The notes under the pieces are model-generated. The model saw nothing but the letters and a program-made list of their open reading frames with translations. It was not told the DNA's origin and did no database searches. DNA of 64,000 nucleotides, from positions 868,001 to 932,000 of the forward strand of contig NZ_CP031727.1 of NCBI RefSeq assembly GCF_008806955.1, given 5' to 3'. This document shows, piece by piece, positions 26,782 through 37,125 of this stretch. Position 1 is the first letter of the stretch. Every line of letters begins with the position of its first letter. A program made the translations under genes and the position numbers. The DNA is from Cellvibrio sp. KY-YJ-3. Its GTDB lineage: Bacteria > Pseudomonadota > Gammaproteobacteria > Pseudomonadales > Cellvibrionaceae.

Positions 26782-27885
26782 TTAGAGGCGCATTGGCATA
26801 ACAACATAGAGAGAGTCGCTGTTTTCCGGCTCTTCCAGCAATGCACTGGAGTTAGCATCCGACAGAGTAATTTTCACATTTTCGTTACTGATCACATTGG
26901 TCACATCTTGCAAGTAGCTCACATTGAAGCCTACTTCCAGAGAATCACCGGTGTAATCCACAGTCACTTGCTCTTCTGCTTCTTCCTGCTCGGGGTTATT
27001 GGCGACTATGGTCAAGCTGCCATCAGACAATAGCAAACGCACACCACGGTACTTTTCGTTGGATAAAATCGCGGTGCGAGCAAAGGCTTGTTTCAACTCC
27101 AGGCGCGAACCTATCACCACTTTATTACCACCGCGCGGTAATACGCGCTCATATTCGGGGAATTTGCCATCCACCAGTTTAGAGGTGAAGGTATAGTCCA
27201 TCGAGGTCACACGGATATGATTGGCACTGAGTACGACTTCAACTTGGGCAGAAGAGTCATCGAGCAAGCGGGATAATTCCAGTACGCCTTTGCGCGGCAA
27301 AATAGCCTGCACAACTTCATTGGCATTAACCGCTACTGCACGTGTACACATAGCCATACGGTGACCATCGGTGGCGACAACACGCAGTTGATCCTGACGC
27401 ACTTCCCACAACATACCATTCAAGTAGTAGCGAACATCTTGCTGGGCCATGGCAAAGGCGGTGCGTTCGATCAAGCGTTTTACTTCTTGTTGTGCACAAC
27501 TGAAACGCAGATTACCGGGGGCATCTTCCACATTCGGGAAATCACCAGCTGGCAAGGTCGACAAGGTGAAACGGCTACGGCCGGATTTCACCAGAATACG
27601 GTTATCTTCCAGGGTAAATTCGATATTGCTGCCATCCGGCAAGGAACGACAAATATCTACTAGCTTGCGCGCCGGTACGGTGATCTCACCGGATTGGCCT
27701 GCTTGCTCGAGGGTGATGCGGCCTACAATTTCCACTTCCAAATCCGTACCGGTCAACGACAATTGATCGCCATTTAATTGAATCAATACGTTCGACAATA
27801 CCGGCAGCGTTTGACGACGCTCCACCACACCAGCTACCAGTTGTAAGGGTTTCAGCAAGGCTTCGCGAGATACGGCAAATTTCAT
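26782..27885 (-). CDS. dnaN: DNA polymerase III beta sliding clamp
   Basis: 367 residues, the usual length of the ring-forming processivity clamp, with three repeated DNA-clamp domains. Diagnostic segments are 'MKFAVSREALLKPLQLVAGVVERRQTLPVLSNVL'-type start, 'LVDICRSLPDGSNIEFT', 'VATDGHRMAMC' and the end 'SDSLYVVMPMRL', which forms part of the hydrophobic pocket that binds clamp-interacting proteins. It lies 88 bp after dnaA in the same direction. Confidence 0.98.
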   Translation of the reverse strand: MKFAVSREALLKPLQLVAGVVERRQTLPVLSNVLIQLNGDQLSLTGTDLEVEIVGRITLEQAGQSGEITVPARKLVDICRSLPDGSNIEFTLEDNRILVKSGRSRFTLSTLPAGDFPNVEDAPGNLRFSCAQQEVKRLIERTAFAMAQQDVRYYLNGMLWEVRQDQLRVVATDGHRMAMCTRAVAVNANEVVQAILPRKGVLELSRLLDDSSAQVEVVLSANHIRVTSMDYTFTSKLVDGKFPEYERVLPRGGNKVVIGSRLELKQAFARTAILSNEKYRGVRLLLSDGSLTIVANNPEQEEAEEQVTVDYTGDSLEVGFNVSYLQDVTNVISNENVKITLSDANSSALLEEPENSDSLYVVMPMRL

Positions 27886-27973
27886 GTGATGGTCTCTTTG
27901 GTAATCTTCCGGGACTTATTTAGGTTTTATCTCAGTGTGCAACAAAGAATGTAATTATCTATTAACAATAAAA

Positions 27974-29557
27974 TCAGGTAGTTAGAGAGCGTAACAAGTT
28001 TTTCATATCCTCGCGGATATCTGCTGTCTCTTCCTGCAATTCTTTAATTTTTCGACAAGCATGCAAAACAGTTGTATGGTCGCGACCACCAAAGGCTTCG
28101 CCTATTTCCGGCAAACTGTGGTTGGTCAACTCTTTCGCCAAAGCCATAGCCACCTGACGCGGACGCGCCACTGAACGACTGCGACGCTTGGAAATCATAT
28201 CGTTCATTTTGATTTTGTAGTATTCACATACAACCCGCTGGATATTGTCGATACCGACTTGTTTATCCTGCAAGGCTAATAAATCTTTCAGGGCTTCACG
28301 CACCAGCTCAACATCAATTGCCCGACCGGTAAAATTGGCGCTGGCAATCACCCGCTTGAGTGCACCTTCCAAATCACGGACATTGGCGCGAATGCGTTGG
28401 GCGATAAAGAAGGCTGCTTCGTGCGGCAGGTCAATATTCACCTGCTCCGCTTTTTTCATCAAAATCGCAACCCGGGTTTCCAACTCCGGCGGCTCAACCG
28501 CCACGGTTAAACCCCAACCGAAGCGCGACTTGAGCCGCTCCTCAAGACCATTAATTTCTTTGGGGAAGCGGTCACAGGTGAGGATAATCTGACGACCACC
28601 TTCGAGCAATGAATTAAAGGTGTGAAAGAATTCTTCTTGTGAACGCTCTTTACCAGCGAAAAATTGGATGTCGTCAATTAAGAGTGCATCCATGGAACGA
28701 TAGTAGCGTTTGAAATCATTGATCGCATTCAGTTGCAGCGCTTTAACCATATCAGCCACAAAACGTTCGGAATGCAGGTAAACCACTTTAGCGTTGGGGT
28801 TCTTGGCAACCATGGCATTGCCCACGGCTTGCATCAAGTGAGTTTTCCCCAAGCCCACACCACCATAAATAAACAAAGGGTTGTAAGCGCCGCCTGGGTT
28901 TTCTGCCACTTGTCGTGCGGCGGCTAGACCCAACTGGTTGGACTTGCCTTCCACAAAAGTCGCAAAAGTCGAACCGGCATTTAAATAATTACTGTGTTTA
29001 AGCCCACCCTCTACCTCTATATCGGCTGCAGCGCGGCCGGGGGTATCGCGGCTGGGAATATCAACTTGCGGCTCTTCGACAACAGCCGCCGCGTTAACTT
29101 CATAATCACTACTTTTAGCAACAAAGTTTGCAGATTTTGGCGAAGATGAATAGGTAGAAACTGCTCGAGGTTCATCATTAGCCGGAACAAAAGATAAATT
29201 ATCAGTCACCGATGACCCTTGGGTGACAAATGCCGCAGACGCGGCGGCTGGAGTCTGGCGCTCAAAACGATTGCTCGCCACGGGTGGCGCCTGAAATCCG
29301 GCGGCAGGACGCGGAGCAACACCAACCGCTACTTGTAGATTGGCGTCCTGATGATAGTGCCCGGCCAGCTCGCGAATACGGTTAAGAAATTTATCTGCCA
29401 CCCAATCGCAAATAAAACGATTGGGCGCTAACAAGCGCAACTCGGAAGGTGCTGCTGATTCATCAATCTGCAGTGGCCGAATCCAGGTATTGAATTGCTG
29501 CGATGGCAACTCATCCTGCAAGCTGGCGGCACATAGTTTCCAAATCGACTGCAGCAA
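27974..29557 (-). CDS. dnaA: Chromosomal replication initiator DnaA
   Basis: 527 residues, somewhat long because of an extended, low-complexity domain II (about residues 90-200, Ser/Ala/Pro/Val-rich). The start is TTG at 29557 (GGGAG 8 bp upstream), giving '[29 protein letters not shown]', aligned with the E. coli start. The AAA+ domain has '[19 protein letters not shown]', '[25 protein letters not shown]' and the arginine-finger region. Domain IV has the DnaA signature '[18 protein letters not shown]' that contacts DnaA boxes. It is the first gene of the leftward operon, with the putative origin directly upstream. Confidence 0.98.
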   Translation of the reverse strand: MLQSIWKLCAASLQDELPSQQFNTWIRPLQIDESAAPSELRLLAPNRFICDWVADKFLNRIRELAGHYHQDANLQVAVGVAPRPAAGFQAPPVASNRFERQTPAAASAAFVTQGSSVTDNLSFVPANDEPRAVSTYSSSPKSANFVAKSSDYEVNAAAVVEEPQVDIPSRDTPGRAAADIEVEGGLKHSNYLNAGSTFATFVEGKSNQLGLAAARQVAENPGGAYNPLFIYGGVGLGKTHLMQAVGNAMVAKNPNAKVVYLHSERFVADMVKALQLNAINDFKRYYRSMDALLIDDIQFFAGKERSQEEFFHTFNSLLEGGRQIILTCDRFPKEINGLEERLKSRFGWGLTVAVEPPELETRVAILMKKAEQVNIDLPHEAAFFIAQRIRANVRDLEGALKRVIASANFTGRAIDVELVREALKDLLALQDKQVGIDNIQRVVCEYYKIKMNDMISKRRSRSVARPRQVAMALAKELTNHSLPEIGEAFGGRDHTTVLHACRKIKELQEETADIREDMKNLLRSLTT

Positions 29558-29967
29558 AACAAAAACTCCCGAAACGCGACAAGCGTTAGTTGATTATTAA
29601 AAGAGAGGTAAACGGCAACAAGACGGCCAGAAGCTTCCACAGGGGAAACCCGCTGAACAATGACAAACCCAAGTGATAAATGAAACGGCTGGCGAACAAT
29701 TTATACAAGGGGTAGCAAGTCTACTCTCGCCCCCTGAAGTTATCCACAGTAAAAGCCAAAATAAATTCAATAGATTGAAACTTAGCCATTAAAATTCAAC
29801 CAGTTACACAACAATAAGAAAGCGAGGGGAAATCATTTAAAATCCTTTAAAACCACAAAAACTGTGGATAAACCTGTGCACAAACCATGAATAAAATGAG
29901 GACAACGAGGTACAAGGTGTATATAAGAAGAATTGGTGGCTTTTGTAGATTATTTGCACAAAATTAT
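29558..29967. other. oriC: Putative chromosomal origin (oriC), dnaA-rpmH gap
   Basis: The 494-bp gap has two perfect DnaA boxes: TTATCCACA at 29740-29748 and its complement TGTGGATAA at 29863-29871. Between and beside them is AT-rich DNA, including the repeated ATTTAAAATCCTTTAAAA-type stretch (29835-29852) directly next to the second box, which could act as an unwinding element. Genes diverge from here on both sides, so most transcription in the window is co-directional with forks starting here. This is where the Pseudomonas origin lies (established). A dnaA promoter must also be here but I could not fix it. Confidence 0.7.
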
Positions 29968-29996
29968 TTGCTTTAGCGATTGGCTTTCATTAGAAT
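29968..29996 (+). promoter_or_regulatory. rpmH promoter
   Basis: TTGCTT (29968-29973), 17-bp spacer, TAGAAT (29991-29996): a good sigma-70 match 56 bp before the rpmH ATG. Confidence 0.7.
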
Positions 29997-30051
29997 CCCG
30001 CCTCTTTTCGCACACCGTGTGAATTAACTCAGGATTTTTAACAGGTTTATC

Positions 30052-30189
30052 ATGAAAAGAACTTTCCAACCCAGCAATCTGAAGCGTGTTCGCAATCACG
30101 GTTTCCGTGCTCGTATGGCTACTAAAAGTGGTCGTGCTGTTTTAGCTCGTCGTCGCGCCAAAGGCCGTGCTGAGCTGACTCGCGTTTAA
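30052..30189 (+). CDS. rpmH: 50S ribosomal protein L34
   Basis: 45 residues, below usual ORF cutoffs. The sequence '[19 protein letters not shown]', then '[20 protein letters not shown]', is unmistakable L34, a small basic protein deep in the large subunit. It starts at ATG 30052, downstream of the promoter at 29968-29996, and precedes rnpA by 106 bp. It is divergent from dnaA, the standard arrangement. Confidence 0.98.
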   Translation: MKRTFQPSNLKRVRNHGFRARMATKSGRAVLARRRAKGRAELTRV

Positions 30190-30295
30190 TTACGCCGCTT
30201 TTTGGTTCACTAGCAGTTTGTTGAAATTCGTTATTGGCAGATGTGGGATAAAAGTAGTCGATGACGGTCATTCCTAGACTATTTTTAGCGCATAT

Positions 30296-30790
30296 ATGCC
30301 AGCCGAAATAGAATTTCAACAGCCTGCTAGCTCGAATCACTCCCGAGACAATTTCTGTTTTGGTAAATCCCTTCGTTTACTTTGCGCCGCTGATTTTAAA
30401 CCCGTTTTTGATAATGCCCCGCTGCGTGCCTCCCACCAGAATTTTCTGATTCTTGCCCGTTTCAACCAGCTACCCAACGCCCGGCTCGGCTTGGTGATGG
30501 CGAAAAAACATATTCGCCATGCAGTGGAACGCAATCGCATCAAGCGCTTGGTACGTGAAAACTTTCGCCTGCAACAACAGGCGTTTGTTGGTGTGGATAT
30601 GATAGTGCTGTCGCGCAATGGCTTGGATAAATTGTCGAATAGCGAATTTACCCAACAACTTAATCAACAATGGCAGCGAATTTTCAAAAAAATGCGCCAT
30701 CATCGGTTAACATCGCAAACGCAAACTTCACCGGCAACAAAGGTGGAGCCACAGCAGGTAAACGCAGATGTTAAAACGGTTGATCACTAA
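30296..30790 (+). CDS. rnpA: Ribonuclease P protein component
   Basis: 164 residues, long compared with the usual 110-135. The protein binds the RNase P RNA and pre-tRNA leader during tRNA 5' maturation. The core is 'CFGKSLRLLCAADFKPVFDN', then 'RLGLVMAKKHIRHAVERNRIKRLVRENFR', the RNR motif of the family. Extra length comes from about 20 residues before the core and a polar C-terminal tail. The start at ATG 30296 has no clear ribosome-binding site, so the true start is uncertain. The 3' end overlaps yidD by 23 bp, indicating translational coupling. Confidence 0.95.
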   Translation: MPAEIEFQQPASSNHSRDNFCFGKSLRLLCAADFKPVFDNAPLRASHQNFLILARFNQLPNARLGLVMAKKHIRHAVERNRIKRLVRENFRLQQQAFVGVDMIVLSRNGLDKLSNSEFTQQLNQQWQRIFKKMRHHRLTSQTQTSPATKVEPQQVNADVKTVDH

Positions 30791-31070
30791 GCTAAATCAG
30801 GGTCTGGTATACATAGCCGTGAAGTTACTCCACGGCTATCGCTACTTGCTTAGCCCCTGGATCGGTAATCAATGCCGGTTTTACCCGAGCTGCTCCCATT
30901 ACTCGGAAGAGGCAATAATCAAGCACGGATTTTTAACAGGGACTTATCTAACCCTGCGTCGCCTACTAAAATGCCACCCCTGGCATGCAGGCGGCCTGGA
31001 TCCGGTGCCCGTGGTTAACAAAACCTGTTGTTCTTCTACCCATTCACACACTACTGATGGCAGTCATTAA
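30768..31070 (+). CDS. yidD: Membrane protein insertion efficiency factor YidD
   Basis: 100 residues. 'GYRYLLSPWIGNQCRFYPSCSHYSEEAIIKHG' and 'RLLKCHPWHAGGLDPVP' are the diagnostic DUF37/YidD motifs, including conserved cysteines. YidD is a small membrane-associated protein that assists YidC-dependent insertion. It overlaps rnpA and stops 1 bp before the yidC ATG, so rnpA-yidD-yidC are coupled. The C-terminal 15 residues (Cys/Ser/Thr/His-rich) are not part of the conserved core. Confidence 0.96.
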   Translation: MLKRLITKLNQGLVYIAVKLLHGYRYLLSPWIGNQCRFYPSCSHYSEEAIIKHGFLTGTYLTLRRLLKCHPWHAGGLDPVPVVNKTCCSSTHSHTTDGSH

Positions 31071-31071
31071 G

Positions 31072-32733
31072 ATGGATTGGCAAAAAAACCTATTAATAGC
31101 GGCAATTCTCGCTACTTTATTGATGTTGGTTATCCGCTGGAACGAATTCCAGGAACAGCTTCCTGCACCGGTAGCAGTTGCATCACAAAATTCTTCTCCT
31201 GCGGCGACACCAACAGGTGCCGTACCTTCAGCGACCAGCGAAATCCCTGTCGCTGCAGGTGATGTGAGTGAGGCTAAAAAAGTTGAGTTGGCGACAGCGA
31301 AACTCATCAGCGTAAAAACCGACAGCTTTGATCTGGTGATTAACCCCTTGGGTGGCGATATCACACAACTAGCCCTGCCACGCCATTTTTTGAAACTGGA
31401 TAAACCGGACCAACCTTTTGTCCTGCTCGACAATCGTGACAACCATACCTATCTGGCACAAAGCGGTTTGATCGGCCTGAACGGTACCGATACTGCCCAA
31501 GGTCGCCCACTGTTTAGCTCTGAACAGCAAGAATACCAACTGGCAGAAGGGCAAGATCAACTACAAGTTGATTTGGTGTTACAACAAGGCGAGGTAAAAA
31601 TCACCAAGCGCTTTACCTTTACCCGCGGTGATTATTTGATCAAAGTGGATTATCTGATCGATAACCAAAGCACCAATACCTGGTCAGCCCAGCTCTACGG
31701 TCAAATCAAGCGCGACAGTCAAAACTTTGTCAAAGTCAGCGCGCTGGAAATGAACCCCTACCTGGGCGCGGCTATCACCACTGCCGATGAGAAATACAAA
31801 AAAGTCACCTTTGACGATATGACCGAAAAAGAAGAGAAGGTCAGTGTTCAAGGTGGTTGGGTCGCTATGGTGCAACATTATTTTGTCAGCGCGTGGATTC
31901 CGGATGCCACCAGTACCAATAGCTACCATTTGCGTAAATTGGGTAATACCGATCTTTATTTGATGGGTTTCACCGGCAAAGTTAACGAAGTCGCACCAGG
32001 TAGCCAAGGTGTTATCAGTGCCAACTTCTATGCCGGTCCCAAAGATACTGAACGTTTGGAGCAAATCTCCCCTTACCTCGACCTGACCGTAGACTACGGC
32101 TGGCTGTGGTGGGTAGCAAAACCGCTGTTTTGGGTGTTGAAGTTTATCCACAACCTGGTAGGTAACTGGGGCTTGGCAATTATCGGCCTGACTCTCTGTG
32201 TCAAACTGCTGTTCTTCAAACTTTCCGCAACCAGCTATAAATCTATGGCGAAAATGCGTAAGTTAGCGCCGAAAATGGCAGAAATGAAAGAGCGCTATGG
32301 CGATGACCGCCAGAAGTTCTCGCAAGAAATGATGAAAATGTACAAAACCGAAAAGGTAAATCCTTTTGGTGGCTGTCTGCCGCTGCTGATTCAAATGCCG
32401 GTATTCCTTGCGCTTTACTACGTATTGATGGAATCGGTTGAGTTGCGTCACTCGCCTTTCTTCGGCTGGATTCTCGATCTGTCGGTTAAAGACCCTTACT
32501 TTGTGTTGCCGATTATTTACGGTATCACCATGTATTTTATGCAGAAGCTCAATCCGCAACCGACTGACCCTATGCAGGCGCGCATTATGCAAATGCTGCC
32601 GTTGGTATTCACTTTTATGTTCCTCTGGTTCCCGGCCGGTCTCGTACTTTACTGGGTAACTAACAATAGCCTGTCGATTTTGCAGCAGTACATCATCACC
32701 AAACAAATCGACGCAGAACCTTCTCACAAGTAA
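31072..32733 (+). CDS. yidC: Membrane protein insertase YidC
   Basis: 553 residues from ATG 31072 ([19 protein letters not shown]), one base after the yidD stop. The in-frame extension to 30985 overlaps yidD and is rejected. It has one N-terminal helix, an Ala/Pro/Ser-rich linker, a large periplasmic beta-supersandwich domain (about 80-330, '...[12 protein letters not shown]'), then the five-helix insertase core from about 340: '[27 protein letters not shown]', '[24 protein letters not shown]', '[23 protein letters not shown]'. It inserts and folds inner-membrane proteins, alone or with SecYEG. The Fo a and c subunits encoded downstream are known clients of this family. Confidence 0.98.
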   Translation: MDWQKNLLIAAILATLLMLVIRWNEFQEQLPAPVAVASQNSSPAATPTGAVPSATSEIPVAAGDVSEAKKVELATAKLISVKTDSFDLVINPLGGDITQLALPRHFLKLDKPDQPFVLLDNRDNHTYLAQSGLIGLNGTDTAQGRPLFSSEQQEYQLAEGQDQLQVDLVLQQGEVKITKRFTFTRGDYLIKVDYLIDNQSTNTWSAQLYGQIKRDSQNFVKVSALEMNPYLGAAITTADEKYKKVTFDDMTEKEEKVSVQGGWVAMVQHYFVSAWIPDATSTNSYHLRKLGNTDLYLMGFTGKVNEVAPGSQGVISANFYAGPKDTERLEQISPYLDLTVDYGWLWWVAKPLFWVLKFIHNLVGNWGLAIIGLTLCVKLLFFKLSATSYKSMAKMRKLAPKMAEMKERYGDDRQKFSQEMMKMYKTEKVNPFGGCLPLLIQMPVFLALYYVLMESVELRHSPFFGWILDLSVKDPYFVLPIIYGITMYFMQKLNPQPTDPMQARIMQMLPLVFTFMFLWFPAGLVLYWVTNNSLSILQQYIITKQIDAEPSHK

Positions 32734-32741
32734 GCCGCACT

Positions 32742-34103
32742 ATGATCATTTCCGACACCATCGCCGCCATAGCTACCGCCACTGGCCGTGGTGGTGTCGG
32801 CATAGTCCGCGTCTCCGGCCCAAAAGCCAAACAAGTCGCTGAACAACTTCTCACTGTTTCGCTCCAGCCGCGCCACGCCCATTATTGCGATTTCACCAGC
32901 CACCAAGGTGAGGTACTCGATCAGGGCATAGCGTTATTTTTCCCCGGCCCCAACTCCTTTACCGGTGAAGATGTACTTGAACTTCAGGGTCACGGCGGCC
33001 CGGTAATTCTGGATTTACTGCTGCGCGAAATCACCCAGTTGGGTATCCGCCTCGCCCGCCCCGGAGAGTTTTCCGAACGCGCCTTTTTAAATGACAAACT
33101 CGACCTCGCACAAGCCGAAGCTATTGCCGATTTAATCGACGCCACTACTGAACAGGCGGCGCGCAACGCCCTGCACTCACTGCAAGGCGTCTTCTCCAAA
33201 CGCATCAACGAGTTGGTGGAAGCACTGATTCACTTGCGGATTTACGTGGAGGCTTCAATCGACTTCCCCGAAGAAGAAATCGACTTTTTAAGCGATGGCA
33301 AGGTGGCACGGGATCTGGATGGCATCATTGGCAAATTAGCCAGTGTATTTAAAGAGGCAAAACAAGGTGCGTTAGTGCGCGATGGTATGCGTGTGGTTAT
33401 CGCCGGTCGCCCCAACGCGGGTAAATCCAGCCTGCTCAATGCGCTTAGCGGACGTGAATCCGCAATTGTCACCAGTATTGAAGGCACCACCCGCGATGTG
33501 CTGCGCGAGCATATCCATATTGATGGTATGCCACTGCATATCATCGACACTGCAGGCTTGCGCGAAAGTCCGGATGAGGTCGAACAAATAGGCATCCAGC
33601 GCGCCTGGCAAGAAATCCAACAGGCCGATCGAGTCCTGTTATTGATCGACAGCCGTGAAACCACGCTGACCAATCCCCATCAGATCTGGCCGGAATTTGT
33701 CGATCAACTGCCAGATCCGAGCAAAATCACCCTGGTGCGCAACAAAATTGATTTGAGTGGTGAAACCGCTGGCTTATTTGAAACTGATGCTGCTACTTAT
33801 ATAGGTATTAGCGCTGCCACGGGTGCAGGTGTAGATTCACTGAAACACCATTTGAAAAATATTATGGGTTTTAGCGACAGCGGCGAAAGTGGTTTTACTG
33901 CCCGCCGCCGTCATTTAGATGCTTTGGCGCGCGCTGAGAATTTCCTCGCCTCGGGCAAAGCCCAATTACAAGGCTACGCTGCCGGTGAACTGCTCGCGGA
34001 AGATCTGCGTCAGGCACAAAATGCGCTGGGAGAAATCACTGGTGAATTTACCCCTGATGACCTCTTGGGGCGCATTTTCAGCAGTTTTTGTATCGGCAAA
34101 TAA
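32742..34103 (+). CDS. mnmE: tRNA uridine-5-carboxymethylaminomethyl synthesis GTPase MnmE
   Basis: 453 residues. The N-terminal folate-binding domain is '[23 protein letters not shown]'. A helical domain surrounds a G domain at about 215-375: '[21 protein letters not shown]' (P-loop), '[10 protein letters not shown]', '[17 protein letters not shown]' and 'NKID'. The C-terminal 'FSSFCIGK' holds the essential Cys of the family. MnmE and MnmG jointly modify the wobble uridine of several tRNAs, and mnmG lies 1 kb downstream. It starts 8 bp after yidC. Confidence 0.98.
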   Translation: MIISDTIAAIATATGRGGVGIVRVSGPKAKQVAEQLLTVSLQPRHAHYCDFTSHQGEVLDQGIALFFPGPNSFTGEDVLELQGHGGPVILDLLLREITQLGIRLARPGEFSERAFLNDKLDLAQAEAIADLIDATTEQAARNALHSLQGVFSKRINELVEALIHLRIYVEASIDFPEEEIDFLSDGKVARDLDGIIGKLASVFKEAKQGALVRDGMRVVIAGRPNAGKSSLLNALSGRESAIVTSIEGTTRDVLREHIHIDGMPLHIIDTAGLRESPDEVEQIGIQRAWQEIQQADRVLLLIDSRETTLTNPHQIWPEFVDQLPDPSKITLVRNKIDLSGETAGLFETDAATYIGISAATGAGVDSLKHHLKNIMGFSDSGESGFTARRRHLDALARAENFLASGKAQLQGYAAGELLAEDLRQAQNALGEITGEFTPDDLLGRIFSSFCIGK

Positions 34104-34126
34104 CTCATCACCCTCTATCCCCCTTC

Positions 34127-34318
34127 TCAAGAGGCGCTTGAATTAAGCGCCTCTTTCTCCAGCAATTCTATTTTTACTGCTACAGCTTCCGCCTCTTCTG
34201 TTAATTCAGAGTAGCGACGTATATCGCCATTGCGCTGGGCTTGCATAGCTGCCTCCAATAAAACCAGATATTGCTTCCTAAGGGTCTTGAGTGGATTGGG
34301 CTTCAAAAAACCAAACAT
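34127..34318 (-). CDS. DUF6435 family small protein
   Basis: 63 residues from ATG 34318 (MFGFLKPNPLKTLRKQYLVLLEAA), preferred over 34390 because homologues of this small family start 'MFGFLK.NP...L.K.Y'. The body 'AMQAQRNGDIRRYSELTEEAEAVAVKIELLEKEA' predicts a helical hairpin. The function is unknown. It is convergent with mnmE; a terminator hairpin (34129-34155) overlaps its last codons, so the stop codon lies in the stem. It reads out of the DnaA-box region between mnmE and mnmG. Confidence 0.85.
   Translation of the reverse strand: MFGFLKPNPLKTLRKQYLVLLEAAMQAQRNGDIRRYSELTEEAEAVAVKIELLEKEALNSSAS
34129..34155. terminator. mnmE terminator overlapping the DUF6435 3' end
   Basis: AAGAGGCGCTT / AAGCGCCTCTT, an 11-bp perfect stem with a 5-base loop, then TCTCC on the plus strand. 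It begins 26 bp after the mnmE stop codon. Confidence 0.75.
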
Positions 34319-34862
34319 GGCTGCTCCGCATCGGTGATAGGTTTGGGATATTGTCCTGACTTGTACCTTAAAAGCCGATACCGGGATCACTGGTGCAACA
34401 ATAATAAAAACTGACTAAAGACCGCAAACCTTCCAGTAAAAGACACCTTTATTCAAGCTTATCATCATGTTTTTCCACACGCTTACACAGCTTATCCACA
34501 GTTGAATCGAGTTTTATCGTCTAAATGTTTGTTTTTAATACTATTTCGATTACTCAAACAAGCCTGTGTGTACAAACCTGTGAGTCATGGCGACAAAAGC
34601 TGGGCAGGTTTTTGGGGATAAGTGGTAATTTTCCGGATGACTGTATAACCAAGGCTTTTATATCCAGCTTTCGAGCAGCTTAAGACCAGCTTGCGCGATG
34701 TTTTTCCAGTCCCTTATCATTCAATTAACCTATTGAAAAACAATAACTATTTTGCCTTATCCACAGAAATATAGCGCTACATATATAACTACATCTTTTA
34801 AATACCTAAATAACAATACATATATTCATTTCATAAAATATTTTCCTTTGTTGTAACGCGAG
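34319..34862. other. Second DnaA-box/AT-rich region (mnmE-mnmG gap)
   Basis: Perfect DnaA boxes TTATCCACA lie at 34492-34500 and 34758-34766. A one-mismatch box TGGGGATAA lies at 34613-34621. An AT-rich tract follows at 34767-34862. This layout resembles an origin, and in E. coli oriC lies next to mnmG (gidA). If replication started here, rpmH to mnmE would be transcribed against the fork, so I rate it as the less likely main origin or a DnaA-titrating/regulatory site. No gene was seen. Confidence 0.6.
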
Positions 34863-34900
34863 CTGTTTTTTTGAATAAGTATCTGTTCGGATGAAGTTCA

Positions 34901-34989
34901 GAGTTTTCTCTGAGACACGCCGGACTTTTTCCTACAGGCGAAGCGTCCATGGGGGCTTGTCTTCCACATCCCTGTCTTAGAGGAAACTC
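34901..34989. repeat. 89-bp element with 17-bp imperfect terminal inverted repeats
   Basis: GAGTTTTCTCTGAGACA (34901-34917) pairs along its whole length with TGTCTTAGAGGAAACTC (34973-34989), with only two G-U wobbles. The 55-bp interior is C/G-richer than its flanks. It reads as a dispersed intergenic repeat of the miniature-element kind or as a structured RNA. It lies 84 bp downstream of the AT-rich origin-like tract and 61 bp before the mnmG promoter. Confidence 0.6.
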
Positions 34990-35049
34990 CAAATTTTCTC
35001 TTCAACTAACGTGGGGCTAAAAAAGCATTGATTAATCCCTGTACAAGTT

Positions 35050-35078
35050 TTGTGCAAACCGCTGACAAGCCCTATAAT
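35050..35078 (+). promoter_or_regulatory. mnmG promoter
   Basis: TTGTGC (35050-35055), 17-bp spacer, TATAAT (35073-35078): a strong sigma-70 match 67 bp before the mnmG ATG. Confidence 0.75.
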
Positions 35079-35144
35079 GTCGCCCCTTTTGTCCCTCGCC
35101 TGTCTAAGGTATTAGTACGCAGCCCGGCTGCAAGGTAGTAAGCG

Positions 35145-37055
35145 ATGATTTTCCCGGATCGTTTTGATGTGATTGTGATTGGCGGCGGCCATGCCGGTAC
35201 TGAGGCTTGCTTAGCTTCCGCGCGTATGGGCTGTAAGACTTTGCTGCTGTCGCACAACATCGAAACCCTCGGCCAAATGTCTTGTAACCCGGCCATTGGC
35301 GGGATTGGCAAAAGCCATCTGGTAAAAGAAATCGATGCCATGGGCGGTGCTATGGCACTCGCAACAGACAAAGGCGGCATCCAATTCCGTGTATTGAATG
35401 CGCGCAAAGGCCCTGCCGTGCGCGCGACCCGTGCCCAGGCCGACCGCATCCTCTACAAAGCGGCGATCCGTGAAACCCTGGAAAATCAAGAAAACCTCTG
35501 GATTTTCCAACAAGCCGCTGACGACCTGATTGTGGAAAACGATCAAGTGCGCGGTGTGGTTACGCAGATGGGCCTGAAATTTATGGCCAATCAAGTTGTC
35601 TTGACTGCTGGTACATTCCTTGGTGGTTTGATCCACATAGGTATGCAAAATTATTCTGGTGGCCGCGCGGGTGATCCGCCGTCGATTGCACTTTCAAAAC
35701 GCCTGCGTGAATTGCCGCTGCGCGTTGATCGTTTAAAAACCGGTACGCCGCCGCGTGTTGATGCGCGTACCGTCGATTTGGCTGTGCTGGAAAAACAGTA
35801 TGGTGATGAGCCGCGTCCGGTGATGTCGGTGATGGGCAGCCGCGCCATGCAACCGCGCCAAATTTGTTGTTACATAACCCACACCAATGAAAAAACCCAC
35901 GATGTGATTCGTCGCAACCTCGATCGCTCACCCATGTATTCGGGTGTGATTGAAGGCATCGGCCCGCGCTACTGCCCGTCGATCGAAGATAAAATTCACC
36001 GCTTCGCGGATAAGGATTCACACCAGGTATTTATCGAGCCAGAAGGTTTGACTACCCACGAGCTTTATCCAAATGGAATTTCCACCAGCTTGCCGTTTGA
36101 TGTGCAGTTGGAAATCGTGCGCTCGATGAAAGGTTTTGAGAACGCACATATCCTGCGTCCGGGTTACGCGATTGAATACGATTATTTCAATCCGCAAGAT
36201 TTGCAGCACAGTCTGGAAACCAAAGTGATCGGCGGTTTATTTTTCGCTGGCCAGATCAACGGCACCACCGGTTACGAAGAAGCGGGTGCGCAAGGTCTAC
36301 TCGCCGGAATAAACGCTGCGCTGCGCGCGCAAGAAAAAGCAGCCTGGTGTCCAACTCGCGATCAAGCTTATGTAGGTGTATTGGTTGACGACTTGATCAC
36401 ACTTGGCACCAAAGAACCCTACCGCATGTTTACCAGCCGCGCCGAATATCGGTTATTGCTACGTGAAGACAATGCCGATTTGCGCCTCACCGAAAAAGCA
36501 CGCGAATTTGGTTTGATCAGCGATGCCCAGTGGAAAATTTTCTGCGATAAGCGCGAGCAGATTGCACTTGAACAAGAGCGTTTGCGTTCCACCTGGATTC
36601 AAGCCGGTTCTGCAGAAGCAGAACAAGTGGAACAAAAAATCCAGACCAAACTCACGCGCGAATACAGTTTGATGGATTTGCTGCGTCGCCCGGAATTGAG
36701 CTACAGCGATATCGCCTCACTCAAGGGTGAAGCTATCGCCAATGAAGCGGCGGCCGAACAAGTTGAGATTGAGGCAAAATATTCCGGCTATATCGAACGT
36801 CAGCAAGAAGATGTGGATCGTTTGCGTGCCTATGAAAATACCATTATCCCGGATGACTTTGATTATTCGGTGGTTGATGGTTTATCCAACGAGGTCAAAC
36901 AAAAATTGACCGCTGCGCGGCCGCAAACCCTGGCGCGCGCGGCGCGCATTTCCGGTATTACCCCGGCAGCGATTTCATTAGTGCTGATTTATTTGAAAAA
37001 ACGCGGTGTGTTAAAACGCCTGCAAGAAGATGCACCTGAACAACAGGCGTCTTAA
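35145..37055 (+). CDS. mnmG: tRNA uridine-5-carboxymethylaminomethyl synthesis FAD protein MnmG (GidA)
   Basis: 636 residues. It begins with the FAD-binding Rossmann motif '[22 protein letters not shown]', then '[23 protein letters not shown]' and '[15 protein letters not shown]', all diagnostic. The C-terminal helical GidA_assoc domain includes '[16 protein letters not shown]' and '[23 protein letters not shown]'. It works in a heterotetramer with MnmE to modify wobble uridines. It is transcribed from its own TATAAT promoter and is followed by rsmG 70 bp downstream. Confidence 0.98.
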   Translation: MIFPDRFDVIVIGGGHAGTEACLASARMGCKTLLLSHNIETLGQMSCNPAIGGIGKSHLVKEIDAMGGAMALATDKGGIQFRVLNARKGPAVRATRAQADRILYKAAIRETLENQENLWIFQQAADDLIVENDQVRGVVTQMGLKFMANQVVLTAGTFLGGLIHIGMQNYSGGRAGDPPSIALSKRLRELPLRVDRLKTGTPPRVDARTVDLAVLEKQYGDEPRPVMSVMGSRAMQPRQICCYITHTNEKTHDVIRRNLDRSPMYSGVIEGIGPRYCPSIEDKIHRFADKDSHQVFIEPEGLTTHELYPNGISTSLPFDVQLEIVRSMKGFENAHILRPGYAIEYDYFNPQDLQHSLETKVIGGLFFAGQINGTTGYEEAGAQGLLAGINAALRAQEKAAWCPTRDQAYVGVLVDDLITLGTKEPYRMFTSRAEYRLLLREDNADLRLTEKAREFGLISDAQWKIFCDKREQIALEQERLRSTWIQAGSAEAEQVEQKIQTKLTREYSLMDLLRRPELSYSDIASLKGEAIANEAAAEQVEIEAKYSGYIERQQEDVDRLRAYENTIIPDDFDYSVVDGLSNEVKQKLTAARPQTLARAARISGITPAAISLVLIYLKKRGVLKRLQEDAPEQQAS

Positions 37056-37125
37056 TTTCTAAAAATTGATGGGTATTGCTTGCGCTCCATCAATCCTACA
37101 AAACAAATTTTTTAAAGAGTGACGA

